DNA from: Acidimicrobiaceae bacterium
GTDB lineage: Bacteria > Actinomycetota > Acidimicrobiia > Acidimicrobiales > JAUTXP01
Direction of reading: 5' to 3'
Assembly (NCBI GenBank): GCA_030837965.1
Contig: JAUTXP010000044.1
Coordinates: 1-64,000, forward strand
DNA: 64,000 nucleotides
Shown here: one piece after another, positions 1-6,460 of the stretch
Numbering within the stretch: position 1 is the stretch's first letter
Layout: the number at the start of each line of letters is the position of its first letter
Translations under genes and position numbers: made by a program
Notes under the pieces: generated by a model
What the model saw: the letters and a program-made list of their open reading frames with translations, nothing else
Databases searched by the model: none
Told to the model about the DNA's origin: nothing

Positions 1-22
1 CGACAACGACGCGCTCGCTCAC
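1..22 (-). CDS. Start of a toxin gene (likely VapC/PIN), cut by window edge
   Basis: Only seven codons are visible. A GTG start at 22-20 overlaps the antitoxin stop codon by four bases (GTGA), and the first residues read MSERVVV. A short hydrophobic strand right after the start is how PIN-domain toxins begin, where it would run into the first catalytic Asp. Tight overlap with an upstream ribbon-helix-helix antitoxin is the usual vapBC arrangement. The PIN assignment is inferred from position and these few residues; another toxin fold is possible. Confidence 0.45.
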
Positions 23-240
23 CACCCGAGATCCGACCGCGCCGCGTCGACGGCGTCCACCGCGTCGGTGTGGTCCACGAAGGTCCGCGGGAGAGCCGTC
101 ACACGGTCGAGCCAGTCCTCCGAACGACGGAGTGTGAGCTCCTGCCGAAGCGCCCGTTGGGCAACGCTCGAGACATTGAGGCCGGCAGCACGCGCTTCCT
201 CGATGAGCTCGTCCGGGAGGTACACGTTTACCCGTGCCAT
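19..240 (-). CDS. VapB/CcdA-like antitoxin
   Basis: A 73-residue protein beginning MARVNVYLPDELIEEAR, the pattern of a ribbon-helix-helix antitoxin: a short N-terminal DNA-binding strand, then amphipathic helices (NVSSVAQRALRQEL). An in-frame ATG 60 bases further upstream would add a Cys-rich, non-conserved leader, so the start at 240 is preferred. It would bind its own promoter and neutralise the toxin that begins four bases before its stop. The C-terminal half (about residues 35-73) would be the toxin-binding part. Family assignment is fairly secure; the partner is mostly outside the window. Confidence 0.75.
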   Translation of the reverse strand: MARVNVYLPDELIEEARAAGLNVSSVAQRALRQELTLRRSEDWLDRVTALPRTFVDHTDAVDAVDAARSDLGW

Positions 241-310
241 GCGCACATCATACACACTGCCGGAGCTGCTCATCGTCCGACGGCAGAAGCAAACGACCAC
301 CGAGTAATTC

Positions 311-425
311 GTGGTCCTCGGGTGTCATTGTACGAACACCGCCCCGGCGACGATCCCCGGCCCGGTGCTTGGAATGCGCCCGCCGAACACGCCGCTGAGG
401 GCGGGCGGCGGCGGCCGGTAGTCGG
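311..425. repeat. 115-bp intergenic repeat, copy A
   Basis: The core GGTGTCATTGTACGAACACC is at 321-340. A second conserved block lies at about 357-390, reading GGCCC, GTGCTTGG, then GCCC and CGAACAC. Homology to copies B and C starts about ten bases before the core (GTGGTCCT). It sits 5' of the methyltransferase gene, on the same strand sense. Differences between copies fall at all codon positions, so it does not look coding. Its function is unknown. Confidence 0.8.
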
Positions 426-449
426 AGGGCGGTCTGTGAGACTGCGTCG

Positions 450-1205
450 GTGAGCGAGACGTACACAGCGGTCGACGCCAGCGCCGATCCAGCCATGGCC
501 GTCAGTTGGCAGGAACGGCTCGCAAAGTGGCCCGCGATCGAGGCCTACAAGGCGAGGTCGCGAGAACTCCTCGGTCCGCGCGGGCCCTTCCTCGACGTTG
601 GCTGCGGTCCGGGAACCGACGTCGTTGCCCTTGCCCCCGACGGGGTCGGCGTAGACGCTTCCGCGACGATGTGCGCGGCCGCGGCTCGGCGCGGAGCACG
701 CGTATGCCGCGGGAAGGCGACTGCGCTTCCATTCGCCTCCGACGCCTTCAGCGGAGTCCGGGCAGACCGAGTGGTGCAACACCTCGCCGCGCCCGATGCC
801 GCTCTTGAGGAGATGAGGCGCGTGGCACGGCCGGGCGGGCGTGTCGTCGTGTCGGACCCCGATCAGGAGTCGTTGGTCATCCACGTCTCCGGCGTCCGCC
901 AGGGCGTGCTGGACCGGATCAAGGCATTGCGGCGAGACGTCGGGTACCGCAACGGGCGGCTCGCGTCGCGGCTCCCCGACGTGTTCGCCCGGCTGGGGTT
1001 GCACGACGTGTCGGTGGAGGGCTTTACGCTGGTGCTTACCGACCCTGCGGACGCGTTCGGCCTGCCGACGTGGCCGCGCACGTGGCGTGAGGAGGGCCCG
1101 TTCAGCGAAAGCGAGCTGGAGGAGTGGGAGGCGGCGATCCACGGTCGCCCGAAGGGCTTTCTGTACTGCGTGACCTATCTGGTGGTTGCCGGCACGAAGC
1201 CGTAG
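450..1205 (+). CDS. Class I SAM-dependent methyltransferase
   Basis: A 251-residue protein that would transfer a methyl group from S-adenosylmethionine to an unidentified small molecule. Motif I is FLDVGCGPGTDV at residues 47-58, followed by an acidic motif II (VGVDAS), the RVVQHL segment and the RVARPGGRVVVSDPD stretch typical of the UbiE/Methyltransf_11 group. The GTG at 450 gives a 15-residue lead before an internal ATG at 495; either could be used. It stands alone, about 110 bases downstream of repeat copy A, and converges on the Nudix gene. The substrate cannot be told from the sequence. Confidence 0.85.
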   Translation: MSETYTAVDASADPAMAVSWQERLAKWPAIEAYKARSRELLGPRGPFLDVGCGPGTDVVALAPDGVGVDASATMCAAAARRGARVCRGKATALPFASDAFSGVRADRVVQHLAAPDAALEEMRRVARPGGRVVVSDPDQESLVIHVSGVRQGVLDRIKALRRDVGYRNGRLASRLPDVFARLGLHDVSVEGFTLVLTDPADAFGLPTWPRTWREEGPFSESELEEWEAAIHGRPKGFLYCVTYLVVAGTKP

Positions 1206-1274
1206 GTCCCAGCCTCCCACGCCGAGCGGTACAAGCGAGTGCGACCTAGCTGTGCGAATGGTTAACCCATGCAC

Positions 1275-1790
1275 TCATGTTCGCCGAAGACCCGCCTCCC
1301 GAAGCCACCGCTCGTACAGCGGCTCGAATCCCGGCTCCATCCACAGGAAGGAATCGAGTTCGTCGGGCGACACCGTTTTGCGGTCGCGTATCTCGAACTC
1401 GGGTCGCCACTTGCGCATCTCGACCTGGGCTCGCCAGATCGAACGGACCAGGACAAGGCCAGCCTCAGGACCATCCAGGCACTGTGATCGCGTGAAGCCA
1501 AGGCATCGGGCGGAGCGGACGGTCGCACACACCTCCTCGGCGATCTCCCGATTCAGCGTCTGGTCCCACGTCTCGGTACCCTCAGGGCGCCCGCCGGGCC
1601 ATCCCCAGTGCTCGCCGTCCCCCGACACGAGTACAACGTCCCCCGCGGCTGTAACGCACCAGGCATTCACCCCATGGTTGGCCCCGCCCGGGGCCGCGCC
1701 CGGCGAGTGGCACGACACGAGCCAGCGCCCGCCATTCGCCACGACCCGAACCTGCTCTTCGAACTGAGCTGGTTGGGACCCCATCGCCAT
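1275..1790 (-). CDS. Nudix hydrolase
   Basis: A 171-residue protein carrying a Nudix box: G67, then E73, then REIAEE at 81-86, which fits G-x5-E-x7-R-E-h-x-E-E. The position usually held by Gly two residues after EE is Cys88, a mild departure. The N-terminal part (HGVNAWCVTAAGDVVLVSG) is the opening beta-strand region of the fold. It would hydrolyse a nucleoside diphosphate linked to another group; the substrate is unknown. An alternative ATG lies two codons in. The gene converges on the methyltransferase and its start faces repeat copy B. Confidence 0.85.
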   Translation of the reverse strand: MAMGSQPAQFEEQVRVVANGGRWLVSCHSPGAAPGGANHGVNAWCVTAAGDVVLVSGDGEHWGWPGGRPEGTETWDQTLNREIAEEVCATVRSARCLGFTRSQCLDGPEAGLVLVRSIWRAQVEMRKWRPEFEIRDRKTVSPDELDSFLWMEPGFEPLYERWLREAGLRRT

Positions 1791-1893
1791 GAGTGTTGCA
1801 TCCGACGCAGCGTCACGGGCCCGCCAACGGTGCGAAGCAAGCTTGTGGTCAGTGTGTCGGCTGGACGGCGCTCGAAGTACACGCCTGCGAAGT

Positions 1894-2012
1894 GTGGTCC
1901 TGGGGTGTCATTGTACGAACACCGCTGAGACCACGATCAACGGCCCAGTGTTGGCGCTGTGCCCGTCGAATACGGCCCGCCGGGCCGGTAACGGCGATCG
2001 GTGAGAGCGGCA
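1894..2012. repeat. 115-bp intergenic repeat, copy B
   Basis: The core 20-mer is at 1904-1923, identical to copies A and C. It is followed by ACCACGATC and a diverged second block (GGCCC, GTGTTGGC, GCCC, CGAATAC) to about 1972, then CGGTAACGGCGATCG, which copy C shares. It lies 1583 bases after copy A. Confidence 0.8.
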
Positions 2013-2086
2013 GTTGAACGCCGCCCGGCAGCGCCGCAGGGTGTCAGATGTGGACGATCCTCAGTTCCGAGCCGAGAGCGGCGGCG

Positions 2087-2386
2087 ATGCGCGGACGCAT
2101 CGTTATCGTCCGTGGGCACGGCATGTGGTCCGGTCGTCGGGCCCCCGGCATCTACAAGATGGTCGACGACGAGCTCCTCACCAAGCGGGCCCACGCCGAC
2201 GCTGGCGGCGGCGGCGCTGGCTCCGAGGACCGGGGCGGGCGCTCTGCTGCGGAGCGACAAGATGACCTCCCTCGCCTGCCCCTTACGGGGCCAACTCCCG
2301 GTTTCGCGACGCCTCCGGCTGGTCGCCCGCCATCCCAGCGCCCGCAGGGGTGGCTGGCCACCGCCGCCGTGCTGTATCCCGAGTAG
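2087..2386 (+). CDS. Doubtful ORF or gene remnant after repeat copy B
   Basis: The 1791-2389 stretch holds no clearly recognisable gene apart from repeat copy B. One plus-strand frame from an ATG at 2087 reads MRGRIVIVRGHGMWSGRRAP and then GIYKMVDDELLTKRAH with G/C-ending codons, before degrading into Gly- and Pro-rich sequence with no family resemblance. It is about 165 bases after the repeat core, similar to the distance between copy C and the phosphotransferase gene. It may be a decayed gene; I assign no function. Confidence 0.2.
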   Translation: MRGRIVIVRGHGMWSGRRAPGIYKMVDDELLTKRAHADAGGGGAGSEDRGGRSAAERQDDLPRLPLTGPTPGFATPPAGRPPSQRPQGWLATAAVLYPE

Positions 2387-2389
2387 GAC

Positions 2390-2959
2390 TCAGTCGCCGG
2401 TCCGGATCGCGGCGGCGCGTGTCGCGGCCTCGGCCTCGGCCTCGGCCAGCACCTGCACGAGGTGGGCCACGTCGAATGGCTGCTCCACCAGCGTGTCCGG
2501 GTCCCATTCGCTGCGAGGCGTCCCGAAGAAATCGCCGCCGTAGACGTGTATGGCGGCGGTATACGTGCGCCGGGGGTTGGCCACCGAGTGGATGGCGTCG
2601 CGGCCCAGCACCACCACGTCGCCCGCGTCCAGGTCCTTGCCGCCTGATCGCACCAGCCCGTCAGGCGAGCGCCGGTAGAACGTGTTTTCCTCCTCGCCGC
2701 CGTAGATGCCGTTGACCGCCCACATCTGATGGTCGTGCGGGAACAACGTCACCGCGGGCGGCCACACGATCTGCAACACGGTCAGGTCGTCGGACTGGTG
2801 CAGCGGCACGATGCCGCCCTTGTTCGACACCCCCAACGCCTCGTCGATGGCGGACGGGTTCGAGAGCGCCCGCTTCAAGAGCTCTTTCACTGCCAGGGGT
2901 GCCTGCTGCTCCCTCAGGGCGGCGCGGCACTCCGAGACGAACTCCTCGACGTCGAACAT
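2390..2959 (-). CDS. Cupin metal enzyme, cysteine-dioxygenase-like (COG5553 type)
   Basis: A 189-residue protein of the double-stranded beta-helix type. Likely iron ligands are H75 and H77 (in TLFPHDHQMW) and H124 (in GRDAIHSVAN), with the family's GGEEENTFYRR segment at 88-97. An N-terminal helical region of about 45 residues precedes the barrel. Members related to cysteine dioxygenase oxidise thiols to sulfinates; this one could act on cysteine or another small thiol, which is inference. It lies 74 bases after a short RelE-like ORF on the same strand. Confidence 0.75.
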   Translation of the reverse strand: MFDVEEFVSECRAALREQQAPLAVKELLKRALSNPSAIDEALGVSNKGGIVPLHQSDDLTVLQIVWPPAVTLFPHDHQMWAVNGIYGGEEENTFYRRSPDGLVRSGGKDLDAGDVVVLGRDAIHSVANPRRTYTAAIHVYGGDFFGTPRSEWDPDTLVEQPFDVAHLVQVLAEAEAEAATRAAAIRTGD

Positions 2960-3033
2960 GGCCCGCCCATCCTATCTGCGAAATCCACAGCACCACCTCG
3001 GCAGTCGGTGTCGGTTCCAGAACAGGCAGAAGC

Positions 3034-3249
3034 TCAACGGGGCGCCAAAACGACCGTCCGCTGCTGCACCCAGTGGACGAGCACGACCGACGCCTCCTCG
3101 TCAATCTCATAGACGACTCGGTCGTCCCCCGGCGTGCCCACCACCGGCAAGCTCTTCCACCAGAGCTTCGCAACAGATTTCGGCACAGCCGCGACCGAGA
3201 AGCGGCGGCCGAGTTCGTCCTCGGTGATTTCGGGATTCCAAGCTCGCAT
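3034..3249 (-). CDS. Short RelE/ParE-like toxin ORF, possibly truncated
   Basis: From the ATG at 3249 this gives 71 residues. The C-terminal half, GDDRVVYEIDEEASVVLVHWVQQR, matches the final beta strands of RelE/ParE toxins (consensus like DYRVIYEIDDEARVVTVLRVGHR). Full toxins have 85-100 residues and an N-terminal helical hairpin that is not seen here, so the gene may be a remnant or start further upstream in poor sequence. No antitoxin is recognisable beside it. Family assignment is moderate, activity doubtful. Confidence 0.4.
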   Translation of the reverse strand: MRAWNPEITEDELGRRFSVAAVPKSVAKLWWKSLPVVGTPGDDRVVYEIDEEASVVLVHWVQQRTVVLAPR

Positions 3250-3399
3250 CCGTACCACGAAGGCGACCTGATCCCGCTGCTGAGAACCGATCGAAGCCCG
3301 TTCGCCCAAAGCTTCGCCGTTGGCGGCTGAGGCAGCGGCCGGACCGCCGGACGCCGGGCCCAGACAGGCGTCCGACCCCGATGGGACAGGGTGTGCGCG

Positions 3400-3433
3400 C
3401 AATGACACCCCAAAGTGGGCCTGGGTGTCATTG
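3400..3433. repeat. Inverted repeat at the edge of repeat copy C
   Basis: CAATGACACC at 3400-3409 is the exact reverse complement of GGTGTCATTG at 3424-3433, separated by 14 bases. The first half of the repeat core is therefore duplicated head-to-head at copy C. Copies A and B lack the left arm. Confidence 0.8.
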
Positions 3434-3533
3434 TACGAACACCCCACGGGCCACGATTGCTGGCCCTGTGCTTGGCATGTGCCCACCGAACACTCCCCTG
3501 CAGAGCGGAAGCGGCGATCGCTAGAACGGTCGC
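3415..3533. repeat. 115-bp intergenic repeat, copy C
   Basis: The core is at 3424-3443. The second block runs to about 3492 (GGCCC, GTGCTTGGCATGTGCCC, CCGAACAC), followed by GCGGCGATCGCTAG. It lies 1520 bases after copy B and about 160 bases 5' of the phosphotransferase gene. The rest of the 3250-3600 gap shows no gene. Confidence 0.8.
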
Positions 3534-3600
3534 GCGATATGCGGCGCGGAGCGGGTCCGAGGAGCAACATCGCTCACCCTTCGGACGGCAGAATCAGATT

Positions 3601-4458
3601 GTGCGCATCCCCTCGCAGGACGACACGCAAGCAGAGGAGACGTCGGTCGCAGCCGATCACGTCGAAGGGGCGCTTGCCGCTGCGGCGCGGGTAGCAGCCG
3701 CTGCTGGCTGGGACTCTGGCCCATCGTCAGTCCTCCGGGCCTCGAACAACGTCGTGGTGCGTATGGGCGACAAGGTGCTGAAGGTGGCTGCTCAGTTCGC
3801 TACGGCGACCAAGGAGGTCGCCGTAGCGACTGCCGTCGCAGCCGCAGGTGGCCCGGCCCTTCATCCGCTGGCGGGCGCGATCGCCGACGGCGGCTTCGCC
3901 GTCACGGTGTGGCCCTTCGTCGCGGAGGACGCGGACCCCGTGACCGACGCCGACACTCTCTCCGGCATGCGGGAGCTCCACCATGCGCTGCAAGGCGTTT
4001 CACACCCGCTGCCCAGCTATGAAGCGAGTCTGGACAAGACGCGCGCGGCCCTGAGCAGCGTTCCCCACGGGATCTTGAACGAGCACGACAGCGCACTGCT
4101 CGCCCGGTCGCTCGACATGGTCCAAGCGGCGTGCGACGCATCGCCGACGCGGGTCGTCCACGGCGAGAACTCGATCCTCAATCGGCTCTCCGTCTCGGGA
4201 AGGGCCATCTTCATCGACTTCGAGGGGACGTTGGTAGCGCCGCCCGAATGGGACCTCGCCGTATGGCCGGATGCCTTGCTCCGCGAGCTCTGGCCGGAAC
4301 ACGACCCGGACACGCTCAGTTACATGAGGCTTGGCATCTACGCCCGCACTTCGGTCTATTGCTGGCGGCACGCTGCGGCCCGCCCCGAGAGCGATAACCT
4401 CCGCTGGCACGCGGAGCACCACTTGGCGAACGTCCGCACGTTCCTGGCCCGAGAATGA
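3601..4458 (+). CDS. APH-family phosphotransferase
   Basis: A 285-residue kinase-fold protein of the aminoglycoside/choline phosphotransferase family. The Brenner-type catalytic loop is HGENSILN at 187-194, with Glu in place of the usual Asp after Gly, and the metal-binding IDFEGT segment is at 205-210. The N-lobe contains RMGDKVLKV, which offers a Lys for nucleotide binding. GTG at 3601 is chosen because the upstream in-frame sequence is the repeat. The enzyme would phosphorylate a small hydroxylated molecule; resistance is possible but not shown. It is the last gene before tRNA-Val. Confidence 0.75.
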   Translation: MRIPSQDDTQAEETSVAADHVEGALAAAARVAAAAGWDSGPSSVLRASNNVVVRMGDKVLKVAAQFATATKEVAVATAVAAAGGPALHPLAGAIADGGFAVTVWPFVAEDADPVTDADTLSGMRELHHALQGVSHPLPSYEASLDKTRAALSSVPHGILNEHDSALLARSLDMVQAACDASPTRVVHGENSILNRLSVSGRAIFIDFEGTLVAPPEWDLAVWPDALLRELWPEHDPDTLSYMRLGIYARTSVYCWRHAAARPESDNLRWHAEHHLANVRTFLARE

Positions 4459-4503
4459 CCGCACCACACGTGCGGAGCGACTAAATCACATGGATGTGAT
4501 CCG

Positions 4504-4577
4504 TGGGCGATGAGGGAGTCGAACCCCCGACCCCTTGCGCGTCATGCAAGTGCTCTAACCAACTGAGCTAATCGCCC
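4504..4577 (-). tRNA. tRNA-Val (GAC)
   Basis: Acceptor arm GGGCGAT pairs with ATCGCCC, discriminator A. Anticodon stem CTTGC/GCAAG encloses the loop ATGACGC with anticodon GAC. The T-loop is TTCGACT. CCA is not encoded. Its 3' end faces the accessory block at 1-4500, so it is a plausible integration target. Confidence 0.95.
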
Positions 4578-4651
4578 GGCGAGGGCGAGACGATAGCAGC
4601 ACCACCCGGGACCGACCCCGACCCCCGGCCTCGTTCCCCCGGCCGCCCGCC

Positions 4652-4699
4652 GTCTGGAGGACATAGCCCCCTCGAATCCGCAAGGCATGTCCTCCAGAC
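4652..4699. repeat. Dispersed 47-bp hairpin, copy 1
   Basis: Arms GTCTGGAGGACAT (4652-4664) and ATGTCCTCCAGAC (4687-4699) are exact complements. The pairing extends inward as GCC/GGC around a bulged A, and the loop contains TCCGCA, conserved in the other copies (18639 and 39007). It lies 75 bases upstream of tRNA-Val, in the gap before the divergent small gene at 4771. Confidence 0.85.
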
Positions 4700-4770
4700 A
4701 CGCTGGAGACGGCGCGCGCCGAGGGAGTGGGCCACGTGTGTCGGCCGATCGGCTGGGTAGGACGACACGT

Positions 4771-4986
4771 ATGACCGAGCGCGCTGAGCACACCAAGCCG
4801 ACCGCCGAAACCCGCCAGGCCGACCGGGCCGACGCCCAGGCCGAGCACGGTGCATTCGAGGAGCTCACCCCCGAGGACGAGCAGGCCGTCGAGGGCCGCA
4901 CGCCCAGCCCGGGCGTGGCCGAGCACTACGAGGAGATGACCGAGCGGGGCGCCAACCAGCAGGGCGAAGGCCGCATCACCGAGTAG
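4771..4986 (+). CDS. Small acidic hydrophilic protein, function unknown
   Basis: 71 residues from the ATG at 4771, beginning MTERAEHTKPTAETRQADRA and rich in Glu, Ala, Thr and Gln, with no membrane segment. Codon use is strongly G/C-ending, and the ORF ends cleanly at TAG. I do not recognise a domain. It resembles the many small, probably disordered acidic proteins of high-GC actinobacteria, such as those at 21658 and 28561 here. It is transcribed away from tRNA-Val and stands alone. Confidence 0.6.
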   Translation: MTERAEHTKPTAETRQADRADAQAEHGAFEELTPEDEQAVEGRTPSPGVAEHYEEMTERGANQQGEGRITE

Positions 4987-5137
4987 CGCCTTCGCGCCCG
5001 CTCCTCACCAGATCTGGCCCCGGTCGCGCGCGACGGCGGACGCGACCGGGGCCAGCAGGGCGCCCAACCGATACATCCACATCCGCCGCGCTCCCCCAGC
5101 CACCGACCCGCCGACCACCGACCCGCCAAACGCCCGA

Positions 5138-5183
5138 CCCCAACCCCCGACCCCCCACCCGCCCCGCCAACCCCCGCAACCCC
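5138..5183 (-). other. G-quadruplex-capable tract at the end of the diguanylate cyclase gene
   Basis: On the minus strand, seven G-runs of 3-6 bases with loops of 1-5 bases begin at the last base of the stop codon of the cyclase gene. This fits the four-run G-quadruplex pattern with runs to spare. In the transcript it would lie directly in the 3' untranslated region. The rest of the 4987-5182 gap continues C-rich on the plus strand. Confidence 0.6.
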
Positions 5184-6370
5184 TACCGGCTGCGGGCCCG
5201 ACGGCGCTGTTCGAACAGCCGACGGTCGGCCAACTCCAACACCGCGTCCACCGAGTCGGCGTCCACCGGGTACGTCGCCACCCCCCACGAAAACGCAGGC
5301 GCCCCAGTGGCAATGGCACGCGCCACCACCAGCTCGGCCGTGTCAGGCCCCGCGTCCGGCAGCACGACGACGAACTCGTCGCCCCCGACCCGATAGGCCG
5401 CATCCACCGACCGCAGCACGGCCACGAAGGCCCGGGCCAACGACAGCAGGTGCTGGTCGCCGGCCAAGTGCCCCTCGGTGTCGTTGACCAGCTTGAGATG
5501 GTCGACGTCGATCACCATGACCGACACGGCCGCGTCGTAGCGGGCGGCCCGGGCCAACTCCCTGCGCAAGTCGCGGTCGAGGGCCCGCCGGTTCAACAAG
5601 CCGGTGAGCGGGTCGACCATGGCCTCCTGCTCCAACTGCCGGGCCGCCCGCCCGGCGGCCACGCCGATGGCCCGGTCGATCACCATGCTGAGCCGGTCGG
5701 CCGTCTCCTCCCGCTCGGCCACGGGCACGACCTGGTCCAACCGCCTGCGCAACGCCTCTCGCAGGCAGACCAACTGCCCGATGGCCACTTCGAGCGACAT
5801 GGCCGAGCTGGTGTACCGCTCGATGACCTCCTCCACCACCGGGTCGACTCCCCAGCCCAACGGCTGCGGGCGCGACATGGCGTCGGCCACCGCCCGGATC
5901 ACGGCGTGGGGCATGGGCGGCTCGTTGTCGGCCGGGAGGATCGGGTCCCAGCGGCACAGCTCGCGCCACGACCCCACCAGGGCGTCGACCTCGTCCCACA
6001 TGGTCGTCGCCGCGGTGAGCACGGCCGGGCCCCGGCGAGGCACGCGCAAGTCGAGGCGTCGGCCAAGCGTGTGCGGATCGACGGCAGTCACCCGCTCGTC
6101 CAGCACGATGAGACGGGCTCGAGGCCAGGACCGACGAGCCTCCTCCACCATGGCCCCGCCCGCGTCCCCGTCCTCGTCGGCCGTGTCGACCACCACGCCG
6201 CGGACCTCGCGCCCGGCGGTGGTGGCCCGGTCCAGCGCCTCGTCGACCGAGTCGCCCTCGACGACCACCGCGCCGTCCAACTCCAGTCCCATACGGACGA
6301 CGCGGCGGACCGTGGGGTCCGCTCCGACCAGCACCACGGTCGGCGCGGCGCTCATGCGCCGATCGTCCAT
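5183..6370 (-). CDS. GGDEF diguanylate cyclase with receiver-like N-domain
   Basis: 395 residues from the ATG at 6370 (another ATG at 6355). Residues 8-110 look like a degenerate receiver domain (VVLVGADPTVRRVV, GVVVDTADED); a helical linker follows. The GGDEF domain is at about 230-395 with intact GGDEF at 329-333 and an RSVD inhibition site at 320-323, exactly five residues upstream. It should join two GTP into cyclic di-GMP and be feedback-inhibited by the product. It is divergent from the PP2C regulator at 6461, sharing a 90-base gap, so the two may be co-regulated. Confidence 0.85.
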   Translation of the reverse strand: MDDRRMSAAPTVVLVGADPTVRRVVRMGLELDGAVVVEGDSVDEALDRATTAGREVRGVVVDTADEDGDAGGAMVEEARRSWPRARLIVLDERVTAVDPHTLGRRLDLRVPRRGPAVLTAATTMWDEVDALVGSWRELCRWDPILPADNEPPMPHAVIRAVADAMSRPQPLGWGVDPVVEEVIERYTSSAMSLEVAIGQLVCLREALRRRLDQVVPVAEREETADRLSMVIDRAIGVAAGRAARQLEQEAMVDPLTGLLNRRALDRDLRRELARAARYDAAVSVMVIDVDHLKLVNDTEGHLAGDQHLLSLARAFVAVLRSVDAAYRVGGDEFVVVLPDAGPDTAELVVARAIATGAPAFSWGVATYPVDADSVDAVLELADRRLFEQRRRARSR

Positions 6371-6460
6371 CTTCGGACCTTTCCCGATCCCCCAACCGAC
6401 AAACCGACTCGCCCTCGGAGTGCGGTTGGCGCCCCCGGCACCGCCGCCTAGCCTTCGTGC

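Noticed and set aside
321-340. LexA/SOS box in the repeat core
   Set aside because: Only one CGAAC half-site is present; the matching GTTCG half is absent.
311-425. Repeat as a small coding gene (frame with VSLYEH)
   Set aside because: The frame stops at once in copy B, and differences between copies A and C fall mostly on first and second codon positions.
2983-2995. Fifth copy of hairpin H1 (TCCACAGCACC)
   Set aside because: Only 11 bases match one arm and no complementary arm follows.
311-3533. Integron attC sites as explanation of the 115-bp repeat
   Set aside because: No GTTRRRY/RYYYAAC core pairs and no consistent long hairpin are seen in all three copies, and no integrase is in the window. 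The cassette-like spacing keeps the idea alive only as an analogy.
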